From Brassica napus (Eukaryota; Streptophyta; Magnoliopsida; Brassicales; Brassicaceae), in contig NC_063437.1 in NCBI RefSeq assembly GCF_020379485.1, forward strand, positions 17,075,726 through 17,139,725: 64,000 nucleotides of DNA, written 5' to 3'. A model generated the notes under the pieces. That model searched no databases. It was given only the letters and a program-made list of their open reading frames with translations, and had not been told where the DNA came from. The translations under genes were made by a program, and so were the position numbers. Within the stretch, counting starts at the first letter, position 1. Each line of letters opens with the position of its first letter. Positions 12,609 through 23,498 of the stretch are shown here, in pieces.

Positions 12609-13775
12609 TTAAAGAAGCTTCACATTCTCAACATGGTTGAGATAGGTGTAGAATCTCTTACCCGTAAACGCTTCTGGTCCTTGGATTCCAACTTTTGTGA
12701 TCGTCTTTCTCTCCACGTTGAAGTAGATGACATAGGAAGGCACTCTTTGGGACCAGGGGGCCAAGACGATTTCATTTACACCAACCATTCCAGCAATGCA
12801 CATGTCCTCTGAAACTACATCCTCCCAAGAAGATGGTAATACATATACATGCTTGGACCATTCTTGTTTTGCAGCATCTCGTAGAACCCACAGCTCAAGA
12901 CTTGTTCTTGATCGAGTAACATCATGAGAATCTCCAGACATAAGCAAACCTAGTTTCCCATCGTAGTTTACTAGAGTTGTTGAATCAGGCATTGCTTTAC
13001 CGAACTTGACAGAGCTGAACTTCTCGGACCTCAAATCGAAAGAAACTACCATAGAATTCACTGAAGATCCGACTGCTCTAGCTGCGTAGTAAAGAACACC
13101 ACTGATGCATATCCACTGACTTGAAGAACGATGTGGGATGCAACACTCGACCAACCTCCATGACAGTTTCTTGGTTCCTAATGTCAGAACTTGGTGCCTC
13201 ACAGAGTGACCACTTACATACGAGCTTTCCATTGACAACACCTTGAACTCTTTCGCAATGGGCTCATATCCAAGATAGCTCTCGATTCCAAACCTCATCC
13301 TCGACTTCAATGTTGGTAAGATCAAAGACTGTCCCGTGCTAGGGTTACATATCACCGGGACATACGCTGGATTTATCCTCCCCTCCAAGATCCGCTTAGC
13401 TCCATAACACAAGAAGCCATTCGTACAACCAAATAACTCATAGGAACTTGGGAAACACGCAAGATGATTGGAGGCTACAACATGCGAGTTCTCTTCCGGA
13501 TTTTCAGGCTGAGGCGACAAGATGAAGACATACTTACTGACGCTGTGATCATTGCAGGCGAAAAGGAGCTGAGGACGAGCGCAAGATTTGGTCAAGAAGA
13601 AGTCTGTGAAATCTTGACGGCGAAGCATGGAGGACCAGAGCTTGCATGCGCAACGACATCTCGCTATCGCCTTCGACGGCAGCCTCGAGAAGATCTCCAT
13701 AGCGAGCTCGTCAGGAACCGGCAATGAGTTCCGATGAAGTGACGTCATCGATCGTGTAGCGCGCCGTGATGTCAT
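12609..13775 (-). CDS. F-box/FBA protein (cluster copy 1, group A)
   Basis: Single-exon 388-aa F-box protein, expected to join an SCF ubiquitin ligase through SKP1/ASK and to recruit an unknown substrate. F-box at about residues 17-60 (SLPVPDELAMEIFSRLPSKA, KLWSSMLRRQDF), followed by an F-box-associated domain (CNPSTGQSLILP, SYLGYEPIAKEFKVLS, VLTLGTKKLSWRLVE, ICISGVLYYAA, SFDLRSEKF, IAGMVGVNEIVLAPW). Start ATG at 13775. Ends VENVKLL, shared by most copies. No stop or frameshift. Group A (this gene, 29199 and 52982) shares TRSMTxxHRNSLPVPD and a common 5' flank (13776-13815 resembles 30360-30410). Confidence 0.9.
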   Translation of the reverse strand: MTSRRATRSMTSLHRNSLPVPDELAMEIFSRLPSKAIARCRCACKLWSSMLRRQDFTDFFLTKSCARPQLLFACNDHSVSKYVFILSPQPENPEENSHVVASNHLACFPSSYELFGCTNGFLCYGAKRILEGRINPAYVPVICNPSTGQSLILPTLKSRMRFGIESYLGYEPIAKEFKVLSMESSYVSGHSVRHQVLTLGTKKLSWRLVECCIPHRSSSQWICISGVLYYAARAVGSSVNSMVVSFDLRSEKFSSVKFGKAMPDSTTLVNYDGKLGLLMSGDSHDVTRSRTSLELWVLRDAAKQEWSKHVYVLPSSWEDVVSEDMCIAGMVGVNEIVLAPWSQRVPSYVIYFNVERKTITKVGIQGPEAFTGKRFYTYLNHVENVKLL

Positions 13776-14187
13776 GGCTGAGTTCGTATCGTTCGTTTTA
13801 GAAAGACGGAAGAGTTACGAAGAAATAGAGAAAGGTGGTTTATAAAGTTTCTCGCTGTTCTTATACCTAAAAAAAATAGAGTCTGCATGATGAAAGTAAA
13901 GGTTATTTTTATTCTTAAATTTATCTTCATGTTTTCTCAGTTCTAACGGTTATTTTTCTTTGTAACAAAAACTAGAAAACTTGTTTGCAGTGTCTTTCAT
14001 ACAAACGGTTCAAACTTATTTCTAAGTAATAAAATTTAATTAAATAATTAATCACAGTTAATATATTAGTATTGTTGAGTATTTAAACTCAAATCATTTT
14101 TAATGTTTAAACTTTTCAATTAAGTTTGATTTGGGTAAAATTCTCATGTACTATAATTAACTTGAAAACTTTTAACTGATTAGATTA
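13776..14187. other. F-box 5' flank and AT-rich spacer
   Basis: The first about 60 bases match the 5' flank of the group A gene at 29199 (GTATCGTTCGTTTTAGAAAG). The remainder is AT-rich with no gene seen. Promoter elements of the F-box gene at 12609 should lie here. Confidence 0.5.
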
Positions 14188-14807
14188 CGGTCGACTGGTT
14201 TTCCCGCTACCACCCGCAAACATAGCTTTTGCGGTTAGTAGCGGTTGTCGGTGGTTTGCAACAATCACTCAAATCGCTCTAAACCGTTTCAAACCGCTCA
14301 AAATCTCATAAATTCAAAAGCTGACTCCAGCTAGCGTTTGCGGTTGAAGACGGTTGCGGGATGGTAAACTTTTTTTCTTTTTTTTTTAAAACAATATATA
14401 TACAAAAGTAAAAAATTTTAATAAAAAATTTAAAATTGAAAATTATGAAAATATTAAAATATATCTATTATATTTAATTAATATTATAAAATTTTATAAT
14501 AAAAACAATTTCAATAAATTTTCAAAAATTAAAATTATAACTTTCTAAATATAAATTTTATATTTATTATAATTTTATGATTTTTGATATTTTTATAATT
14601 ATATTAAATGTAAATATTATTAATTTATTATTTGACTGTTACCGCATTTGGTAGTTAACCAATCATAACTCATAAGTCACCCGCAAACGCACTAATTTTT
14701 AACCGCAGTACCAGTCGTACAAATCTCTTAAAACCACTAAAAACCGCAACCGCCCGCATCCACAAACTCCCGCAACCGCAACCGCTGCGTTTGAACCAGT
14801 CAGGTCC
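14188..14807 (+). mobile_element. PIF/Harbinger-like MITE, copy 1
   Basis: About 620 bp, non-coding, with an AT-rich core and GC-rich ends full of CCGCAACCGC / GCGGTTGCGG repeats. Termini (CGGTCGACTGGTTTTCCCGC and, inverted, GGACCTGACTGGTTC) are imperfect inverted repeats. A second copy in the opposite orientation is at 30453-31054, where a TTA duplication is clear. Here the flanking TTA/TAA is imperfect. Confidence 0.65.
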
Positions 14808-15120
14808 TAAACGTCTACGTTATCCGTAAAACAAATCGATGTTACCTGTAAATTTTTAGTTTAAAGATTTTTACATAAACCAAACTTAGTTCAAAGATTT
14901 TAGCATTAAAATTCCTTAAATTCAATAAAATGTGATGTAAACATTACATTTAAAATTTTCAAAATTAGCACTTCAAACAAATAACGCAAATAAATAATTT
15001 TTATTTGCTTTAAAATTAACCCTACATAAAATGCATTTTAATTTTTTTTTTGCTAAATTACATGCTTATTATAAATTTGTGATTCCCCATACTGTTGCAT
15101 TTCAAGCTGGTCTGTCTCAA
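14808..15120. repeat. Spacer shared with 20020-20285
   Basis: AT-rich sequence that is clearly related to 20020-20285 (both contain tgtaaatttttagttta, ttttagcattaaaattc and acatgcttattataaattt type stretches). It has no gene. The sharing shows that a longer block was duplicated within the cluster. Confidence 0.6.
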
Positions 15121-15542
15121 CAAGAATAAACATCTCAGTTTGGATCAAGCTTCTTAATAGTTGAACCATCATCATCATCATCATCATCTATAGCTCTTCC
15201 TTCAACTTCTTAATTTTGTACCTTCTCTCGATGATCTCTTTCAAAGTTTTGACGTATGGATAAGGCACTCAAAGAATGTAACTCAAGATTCTACTCCACA
15301 CAAACCAAAACAGCACAAGAAATAGATATACAACTTGTGATTTATCATATCATCTACAAGGGTCTGGACAAACATCATTCTCTGGCAAGCTTAAGAAAAC
15401 TTGTGCTCTCTCTATTACAGCATTTTGTAACAAGAAGATTGTCTATCATACCCTTGTTGAATCTTCTACAAGAGTTAGTTTTTTTTAACTAAGAAACACG
15501 CTCCAAATGAATACTACACTTGTCTCTCACTTATAAAATTGC
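15121..15542 (-). repeat. F-box unit 3' flank, copy 2
   Basis: Downstream flank of the F-box gene at 15543, closely similar to 25140-25578. It holds a CAT trinucleotide run at about 15169-15187. No coding potential is seen. Confidence 0.7.
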
Positions 15543-16721
15543 TTAAAGAAGCTCCACATTCTCAACATAGTTGAGATAGGTGTTTATCATCTCACCCTGA
15601 AACGCTTCCATTCCTTGAATTCCGACTTTTCTGATCGTCTTGCTCTTGACATTGAAGTAGATGACATAGGAAGGCACTATTTGGCAGTGCGGGGAGAAGA
15701 CGATTTCTTTGGTACCAACCATTCCAGCGATGTACATGGGCCCCGTAACCAAATCATTCCACGAAGGTGGTAATACGTATACACGCTTGGACCACTCATG
15801 TTTTGCAGCATCTCGAAGAACCCACAGCTTAAAACGTTTACATGTTCGAAAAACATAACAAGTATCTTCCGACGACATAAGCAAAGCTAATCTGCCATTG
15901 TAGTTTATCATAGTTGCTGAAAGAGGCAGCGCTTTACTGAAACCTCCCAAGAGCTTCACAGAGCTGAACTTCTCAGACCTCAAATCAAAACAAACTACCA
16001 TAGATTCCCGTGAAGAAGACCTAGGTTCTGCAGCTATATAGTACAAAACCCCACTGATGGATATCCACTTACTTGAAGAACAGTGTGGGATGCAACATTC
16101 GACCACCCTCCAGGACAGTTTCTTGGTTCCTAATGTCAGAACATGGTGCTCCTTACCATCATCACATACAGACAATACCTTGAACTGTTTCGCAATGGGG
16201 TCATATCCAAGATAGCTTTCCACTCTATACTTGTCTTTCGAGTTCAATCTTGGTAATGTCAAGGACTGTCCTGTGCTGGGGTTACATATCACCGGCAATT
16301 TTAGCCTCTTAAAGAACCAGTCAGCTCCATAACAGAAGAAGCCGTTGGTACAACCCAATAAGCTATAGGAAGTTGGGAAACGCGCGAGGTGATTGGCGGC
16401 TACAACATGCGAGTTGTCTTCCGGATTTTCAGGCTGGGGCGACGAGAGGAAGTGAATCTTGCGGCGGTAATCATGGCAGGCGAAAAGAAGCCGAGGGCGA
16501 GCGCAAGATTTGGTCAAGAAGGAGTCTGTGAAACCTTGACTGCGAAGCACGGAGGACCAGAGCTTGCATACGCAACGACATGTCGCTATAGACTTCAACG
16601 GCAACCTCAAGAATATCTCTGTAACAACCTCAACAGGAAGCGTCAGTGAGTTTCGATCAAGTCTGGTCGTCGATCGCGTAACGCGCTGAGAAATGCTTAG
16701 ACCACCCTTCTGCCGCTTCAT
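15543..16721 (-). CDS. F-box/FBA protein (cluster copy 2, group B)
   Basis: Intact single-exon F-box protein of 392 aa, a predicted SCF substrate receptor. Starts MKRQKGGLSISQRVTRSTTR at 16721. F-box at about 24-66 (SLTLPVEVVTEIFLRLPLKS, CKLWSSVLRSQGF), then the FBA region (CNPSTGQSLTLPRL, SYLGYDPIAKQFKVLS, HHVLTLGTKKLSWRVVEC, WISISGVLYYIA), ending VENVELL. Group B (with 18111 and 25579) shares RSTTRLDRNSLTLPVEVV. It carries an 83-bp stretch (16273-16355) that is identical to part of the group A gene at 29199, including the otherwise unique ADWFFKRLKLPVICN segment. That points to gene conversion. Confidence 0.9.
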   Translation of the reverse strand: MKRQKGGLSISQRVTRSTTRLDRNSLTLPVEVVTEIFLRLPLKSIATCRCVCKLWSSVLRSQGFTDSFLTKSCARPRLLFACHDYRRKIHFLSSPQPENPEDNSHVVAANHLARFPTSYSLLGCTNGFFCYGADWFFKRLKLPVICNPSTGQSLTLPRLNSKDKYRVESYLGYDPIAKQFKVLSVCDDGKEHHVLTLGTKKLSWRVVECCIPHCSSSKWISISGVLYYIAAEPRSSSRESMVVCFDLRSEKFSSVKLLGGFSKALPLSATMINYNGRLALLMSSEDTCYVFRTCKRFKLWVLRDAAKHEWSKRVYVLPPSWNDLVTGPMYIAGMVGTKEIVFSPHCQIVPSYVIYFNVKSKTIRKVGIQGMEAFQGEMINTYLNYVENVELL

Positions 16722-17070
16722 AGCGAGATACTTTTAGAACTTCTCTTAATACCCTGAAACAAAATACAGTTAGCCACAGATTCTACCAGATAAACGATCA
16801 ATGTCGATTTTACAAATTGCAGAAGAACGAACATGAGGCACATTAATGTTTTCAGCATTTCTTACCTCGAATTCACTGTCGAATGTTTGGACTGGAATTG
16901 CCGTAAGAACAATCGTAAATCGCAGTTAGGGATTAGAACTATCCCCAAAATCATTTGTCGGGATAAAAGAGAGTGAAGTAATTTTATATGGGCCTTTTGT
17001 GGGCTTACACAATATTAAAAATGATGGGTTTACGATGGGTCTGACCTGAATTTTATTAAAAACTAGAATG
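16722..17070 (-). repeat. Group B F-box 5' flank
   Basis: Upstream flank of copy 2. The stretch around 16930-17050 (gaactatccccaaaatcat, then agagagtg and gggccttttgtgggctt) recurs at 19580-19740, 27390-27530 and 38600-38740. It should contain the group B promoter. The copy at 38600 has no F-box gene attached. Confidence 0.65.
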
Positions 17071-18110
17071 CTCTCCACAAACTAGTAACATTTGCTGGGC
17101 AAATAGACCGAATCCAAAAATCCCAACCAACATCCGGTAAAAATGAATCTGAATCCAATATAAATCCAATATAAATACCGAATAGATTTTGTGTTATACT
17201 ATTTTATCTTATGCGCATATTATCTGAACCGAACTTAAATGGATATCTGATTTGAACCCGAAAATTTTAAAATCAGGAACTTGTACTAAACATAATCTCA
17301 ATTCCTAATATGTATCCAAAATACAATAAGATATTAATGAACATCTAAAATAATATCTATTACATGAACATTAATGGTTGAAAGTGGCTATTGAAACTCG
17401 AAGGTTTTAGATTTTAGTTTTGTTTTCGATGAATGATGTTTCTCGTGTCATATGACATGAGAACTTGGTTTTAGTTTTATGCTTTCATTTTTAGTTTTCT
17501 TAATATTAATAATTATGTTTACTTTTCGTTTGATTCTGAATGATCATGTTTGATGTTTCTTTCTTATTTTTTAATTGATTTTACTTATATTTTAGTCACA
17601 AAATATGTATAAATCATGTATTTTAAAACCAAAGAACAGATTTTACTTATGTTTCGGTTACAAAATAAATATAAACCAAGTATTTTAAAACCAAAGAACC
17701 GATTGGAATTCGAACCCGAAAATACATCGGATTGTACCTGTTCTTTAAAGATTTACTAACCCCAAACCGAATCCACTAGAACCGAACCAAGCTTCCATAT
17801 GACCCGAATGTGACTGATTTTGATAAATCCAAAAAATCGAAATCCGATTAGACAAAACCGAAACCTCACTGGAATCCTAAATGTCCATGCCTAATTTTTT
17901 TCATTTCATGGATCTAGAAAATCATACTCTCTCTCTATCACAGCACTGAAAGATGACATTCAAAAGCTTCTCAGTTTTGGATTAATATTTAACTATTTAC
18001 AGCATTTGTAACAAGAAGATTGTCTCTCATCCCCTGGTTGAATCTTCTACAAGAGGTTGATTTTCAAACTAAGACGCTAGAAAAAAAAATGAAAACTACG
18101 TTTGAAATGC
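17071..18110. other. Degenerate repeat and F-box 3' flank
   Basis: 17090-17890 holds low-complexity sequence rich in 'gaaccgaa' and 'aaaaccgaa' type words, likely an old transposon that I cannot classify. The last about 180 bases (17930-18110) are the F-box 3' flank (ctctctctatcacagcactgaaag, aacaagaagattgtct) of the pseudogene at 18111. No gene is seen. Confidence 0.45.
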
Positions 18111-19261
18111 TTAAAGAAACTTCACATTCTCAACATAGTTGAGGTAGGTGTTTAGCCTCTTACCCTGAAACGCCTCCATTCCTTGGATTCCAACTTCTCT
18201 GATCGTCTTGCTCTTGACATTGTAGTAGATGACACAGGAAGACACTCTTTGGAAACAGGGGGTCAAAACAATTTCATCTACACCAACCATTCCAGCAATA
18301 TCCAATCTATCCTCAACTACACCCTTCCAAACTGGTGGTAATACGTAAACATGCCTGGACCACTCATGTTTTGCAACGTCTCGAAGAACCCACAGCTCAA
18401 AACTTTTACATGATCGAGTAACATAATAATCTTCCGACGACATAAGAAACCTAATCTGCCATTGTAGTTTGTCAGAGTTGTTGAATGAGATCTATTGAAA
18501 CGCCTCAAGAGGTTCACAAAGCTGAACTTCTCAGTCCTCAAATCAAAACAAACTACCATAGATTCCACCGAATATCTGATTTCTTTAGCTATATAGTACA
18601 AAACGCCACTGATGCATATCCACTTACCAGAAGAATAATGTCGTATGCAACATTCGACCAACCTCCACGACAGTTTCTTGGTTCCTAATGTCAGAATATG
18701 AAACTCCTTACCATCATCACTTACAGACAACACCTTGAACTGTTTCGCAACGGGGTCATATCCAAGATAGCTTTCCGCTTCAACCCTGATCCTCGTTTTC
18801 AATCTTGGTAAGGTCAAGGACTGTCCTGTGCTGGGGTTACATATCACCGTGACAATCCATCGATTATTCCACCCCTTCAAGATCCGTTCAGCTCCATAAC
18901 AGAAGAAGCCATTGGTACAACCAAACAGTTTATAGTAACGTGGGGAACGTGCAATATGATTGGTGGCTACGACATACGAGTTGTCTTCAAGATTTTCAGG
19001 CTGAGGCGACGAGAAGAAGTGTATCTCGCTGCGACCTTCGCATGCAAAGAGAATCTGAGGACGACGAGCACAAGATTTGGTCAAGAACAGCTCTGTGAAA
19101 TCTTGACTGCGGATCACGGAGGACCAGAGCTTGCATACGCAATGGCATCTCGCTATGGACTTCGACGGCAACCTCGAGAGTATCTCTGTAACGACCTCAA
19201 CAGGAAGCGTCAATGAGTTACGATCAAGCGTGGTCGTTGATCGCGTAACGCGGCGAGACAT
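18111..19261 (-). pseudogene. F-box/FBA gene with one-base frameshift (copy 3, group B)
   Basis: Group B F-box gene. The 5' part (start MSRRVTRSTTTLDRNSL at 19261, or an upstream in-frame ATG at 19278, MKGGLTMSRR) runs to about 18447 and the 3' part continues in another frame from about 18443 to 18111, ending VENVKFL. Both parts align with the intact paralogs. Where those read 'cataagcaaacct' on the plus strand, this copy reads 'cataagaaacct' at 18441-18452, so one base is missing at about 18446/18447. The encoded protein would lose the C-terminal FBA half and gain a short wrong tail. No other lesion is seen, so the damage looks recent. Confidence 0.85.
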
Positions 19262-19850
19262 GGTTAGACCACCCTTCATGAAGGAGTATGTTCCCTTACG
19301 CACGCTCTGTGACAAAGACATTAAAATTACATTACTAACCTGAAACACAAACATTCTAGAACCAACCAAAACTTCAAACAAAAGTTCGATTGCATCCAGA
19401 AACTAAATACAGTTCTAGAACTTAGCCAGAGATGATGTCACATTCACCAGATGAACGATCGAGATGAAACAACAATCTACCAAAACAACAATTATGTTTT
19501 CAGCATTTCTTACCTCGAATTCACTGTCACTAGGTTGAATTTTTGGACTGGATTTTGCAGAAGAACAATCGTAAATTGCAGTTATGGTTTAGAACTATCC
19601 CCAAATCATTGGTCGGGGAAGATAAAAGAGAGTGCTGTAATAATATATATTTAGTGGGTTTAGAACATCAATTTATACAATGGGTTTGACCTGAACTTTA
19701 TTTTAAAAAAAGTCGAATTGCTATTTAATTCTACTCATTTTATCGACAAGGACAAGATAAAAAAAAGGAGCGACGTGTCTTAGTCGAATCGGTGCTGGAC
19801 CACCGTACCACCGCCGAGCATCACCACGTAGCATTCAAAGATAACATAAG
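19262..19850. repeat. Group B F-box 5' flank
   Basis: Upstream flank of the pseudogene, matching those of copies 2 and 4 (ccccaaatcattggtcggggaagataaaagagagtgctgtaataatatat type sequence at about 19600-19650). Around 19790-19835 there is a further shared stretch (gtaccaccgccgagcatcac) that recurs at 28605-28625 and 38865-38880. No gene is seen. Confidence 0.6.
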
Positions 19851-20289
19851 CTTGTCTGTTTTTTATGAGTATTTACATTTGTAAAGAGTTTGTAACAATA
19901 AGATTAACATCCACAACAGGTGGGCTTTTTCAAACTAAGGTACTAGAAAAAATAGGAAACACACAAAATGAAATAGGTGTTGAAAATTTTAAACTGATCT
20001 TCTTTAATGGATTAGACTATACTTCTATATGTAAAACAAATCAATCTTAGCTGTAAATTTTTAGTTTATGGATTTCTATATAAACTAAACTTAAATAGGA
20101 GATTTTAGCATTAAAATTCAATCAAATATGATGTAAAAATTATAATTTAAATTTTAAAAAATTAGCATTTCAAACAAATTACGCAGATAAATAAACTATA
20201 TTTGCTTCAAAATCTACACTACTAGTACTTAAAATACATTTTAGTTTTCTTTCTTCTAAATTGCATGCTTATTATAAATTTATATATGA
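19851..20289 (-). repeat. F-box unit remnant lacking its gene
   Basis: 19851-19970 is the F-box 3' flank (gagtatttacatttgtaaagagtttgtaacaa, ccacaacaggtgggctttttcaaacta). Where the coding region should begin, only a scrap (ataggtg) remains before unrelated AT-rich sequence related to 14808-15100. An F-box copy seems to have been deleted here. Confidence 0.6.
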
Positions 20290-21049
20290 CTAGTGGTATT
20301 CCGGCGCTACGCGCCGGTTCTTATATTTTATTTTTATCAAAAAAATATTTTCCTGACATTACAGTTTTACTGTTTAGAATAAAATCATAATTTACTATAT
20401 GAAAATGACAAATTACCTTTTAGATTTCTCATATATAATTAACTAACTAAAATGATGATGGCTTTTTATATCAATTATTGAAAATGAAAATGACATATAT
20501 TCATTTCTAAATTGTTGAAAATATATATATTTATATATATGGCATTCATATTTTTATGGTGCAATCATATTTATATGGATATCTAGATTTCATTAGTTAA
20601 ACATTAGATGATAGAAAATATATGTAGTTTATATATTATTATTTTAAAATAATTGAAAATATAAATTTTATCTCATATTTATTTTAAATATATTTATAAT
20701 TATTTTCATTTCTAAATTAAAATATTAAATGATATAGTGTATATGTAGATGATGCACTATCACTAAAAGAGAAAAATGTAACAAAAGAAGCTATTAAGAA
20801 TCTTTACGCTATTATTATATTAAATATTGTATTAATATATTTGAGCTAAATAATTAAAAGAAGAGAAATATGAGACAATTCATAAATATTAATATATCTT
20901 CTCAGTTTCTAAAAATTGTTTTGATTTAACTTAATGGTATAAGAATATGATATTTATTTGACATATTTTATAGGTGGTGGTAAATCTTTACAAATATAGA
21001 GTAAAAACTTTTAATTTTGTAAATGAATCCCTTATATATATTAGAGAGA
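20290..21049 (-). mobile_element. Helitron-like non-autonomous element
   Basis: Minus-strand 3' end: CTAG at 20290-20293 next to a perfect hairpin, CCGGCGC-TAC-GCGCCGG, at 20301-20317, with a T just outside as Helitrons need. The 5' TC end is proposed at 21049 (minus strand TCTCTCTAATATATATAAGG). About 760 bp of AT-rich sequence lies between, without a gene. The 3' end is well supported and the 5' end less so. The same hairpin occurs at 31232. Confidence 0.6.
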
Positions 21050-23490
21050 TCTTTTTTGTAAAAGTGTTTGAGAGTACTTTTGATTATTGTTATTTTATGT
21101 TTGACATATATTTAGAACTTTTAGTGTTTTAAGATATATATATATATATTTAGTTTAATTTATATCATTTTTAAAGAGTTAATTTGTATACCAAAAGCAA
21201 ATTTGAAAAAAAAAACAGAGACAAACTACATAAACGAATACGTTTTTGTGATGTTTAATTCTTTTTCGAACACGTTTTCGAATTCTTTTTATTTGAAGGG
21301 TTTACCTTTTCGAATATAATATTGACGTTTTTTCCAAAATTCTCAAATGTCTAAGTACAATGCAGAAATCTACATACTCCCCATTTATAAAATGAAAAGT
21401 TGAAATTAGTGAATGTAATGTGATTTGTCTAAAATATAAAGAAGTTTGTAAGCAGTCAACTGATGTTATTGGTTTTTGATCCTGGATAGTTAGTTGGGCA
21501 TAGAAATACACCTTTTTATTTACAATCCGAAAAACCCATAGGAATCTTGCGGAAGAGATGGTAGATTTCTTTATGAAAGCTGGCAACATAGAGACGGTAG
21601 ATTTGAAACCCTAGATTTTACTTAATCATTGGAGCTTTCTTTAAATCGACGTCAAATGAATCGATAAGAAGAATTGAGAAGGCATAAGGTACCTGTTGAC
21701 TTCGCAGCAGGAGCCAGAAAGAAGCAATGCTCACATGGGAAACTATGTGAGGAGAACATTTTACCTTTTTATATTATATGGTTAAGTAATGTGGTTATTT
21801 CATCTTTAAATATTTTTAGATTAATGTTTGTGGACAACGTTTTTTGGTTCTTGTGAGAAATGTGTTTTTATTTTATTTTTTGACATTCAATATTTTATGA
21901 AAGTAGCTGTTTTTAACCACAAAATGTGGATCTGTTACCTTTTTCTCATATCTTTTTGCTATTGTTGCTCAAGTGTAACGTTATGTCAACCTTGTATTAA
22001 TTTTCTGCTGTAACAGTGACGTAACCACCTAGGTCCCATAACAGCCTCTGTATCCAGTAAAACCTTTAATTACATCCAAAGCCACATAACTAACCGAGAC
22101 AGGAAGCATTAACTTATTTTACAGTAAAGCTTAGGAGAGTCAAATCAAGACATAAATTGGAGAGTCGACGAATGTCCAAAACATCAAAATCCAAAACGAC
22201 TACGAAAGCAGCTGAAAAACAAATAACAGGCTAAAGACAGCCTAAAGTGTTTGAGTTTGTGTATCAGAGTATAAATTTTGGAGGCAAAATCTACGGTGAA
22301 AGTTTAACACCTCGTTTCTCAACATCCATCCTGCTCTTTGGAACTCAACCCCATCTCGCTCTGTGGAACTCAACCCCATCTTGTTTATTTTCTTTGATCC
22401 TTTCTTCTTATCTTCTAAGTCTCGCTATATTTGCTTTCATAATTCTATTTATTATCATCTTTTTTTTTCCTCCTCCATACCTTCTTCTGCAACTTCACCC
22501 TCCAAAGTCCAAATCACTGGTTCTTTTCAAATACTCAACTCAGTTGTGTATTTTGTATCACAACTGATCCAAGCATCTCTTAAGCAGAACTCATAAGCAA
22601 GTCAAATTATAAGTATTTTCTGCAGGTTCAAAGCGTTTCCTCATAACTAATCTTGACAGGCTTCCAACCTTCTCTAACTTCCTTGTTCTTTGCCTGACGC
22701 TTGCTTTCTATTGTCCAAAAAATAGCACTCGAAGAAGTGTGTATAGCTTCGGACTCATCCATGAAACTAACCTTCTGAAAGTAACAGATATTGTTTGAAT
22801 TTCCAAGAAGAACCCATAAGCCTTCTTCTCTGTTCGTAAGGCGTGTGAGGAATAATAGCACATAAGAATCCATTGGAAAGTTTAAGAGTGATCCAAGCTT
22901 GAACTACGGCCTTCTGTTTTGCAAGTGACTCTTACTTTTAGAGAAGGGAACAGTTTAGGACGTTCTTTCAAGTGAAGCCTCTTAAAATTTTTAGAATGAC
23001 TAACGTGCACCAGGAACAACAGTAGAAACTTAAGGAAACCAAATCATATTGATCTGACCAATCCAAAAACAATTAATATGTGAAAGAACATATCCTACAA
23101 CAATTTTAAAGGAAAATTCTTGCCACCATTAAAACCTAGTTACCCAGTAATCAATAACCTATATAGCACCTATAAGCATTCCATCATCGTCATATCCTAC
23201 AAATCAGTTCTGATCTGAATCTATAAGCAATTACTTTTCCTGCGATTGGGTTGCAGTGGATATTAAGTTGGGAAGAAGGTAATTTCGAGGCCAAAGTGGT
23301 TTGTTCTGCCTTGGAATGTTTGAACTTGTTCACCATCTGTAAGTCAATTTCTTACTAAGACTTGCTGTTATAATTTCCCCATCCCTTATCCCCACAACAT
23401 TATAAGTTATAACATCAGATTTTCACAAAAATTGTCAGAGAAAAAGGTTAAGAACAAAACGTCCAAAGTGAATCGTTCGAAGAATTGACG
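21050..23490. other. Unassigned region, no recognisable gene
   Basis: Only short open frames occur, e.g. 21302-21589 (minus, 95 codons) and 22628-22873 (minus, 81 codons, containing EGLWVLLGNSNNICYFQKV). I recognise neither. Base composition from 22030 to 23490 is less AT-rich than the spacers, so part could be a decayed gene or a captured fragment. Confidence 0.3.
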
Positions 23491-23498
23491 TTTTTCTT

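Noticed and set aside
22628..22873. 81-codon minus-strand frame
   Set aside because: Protein-like composition but no family recognised and no exon partners found; not enough to call a gene.
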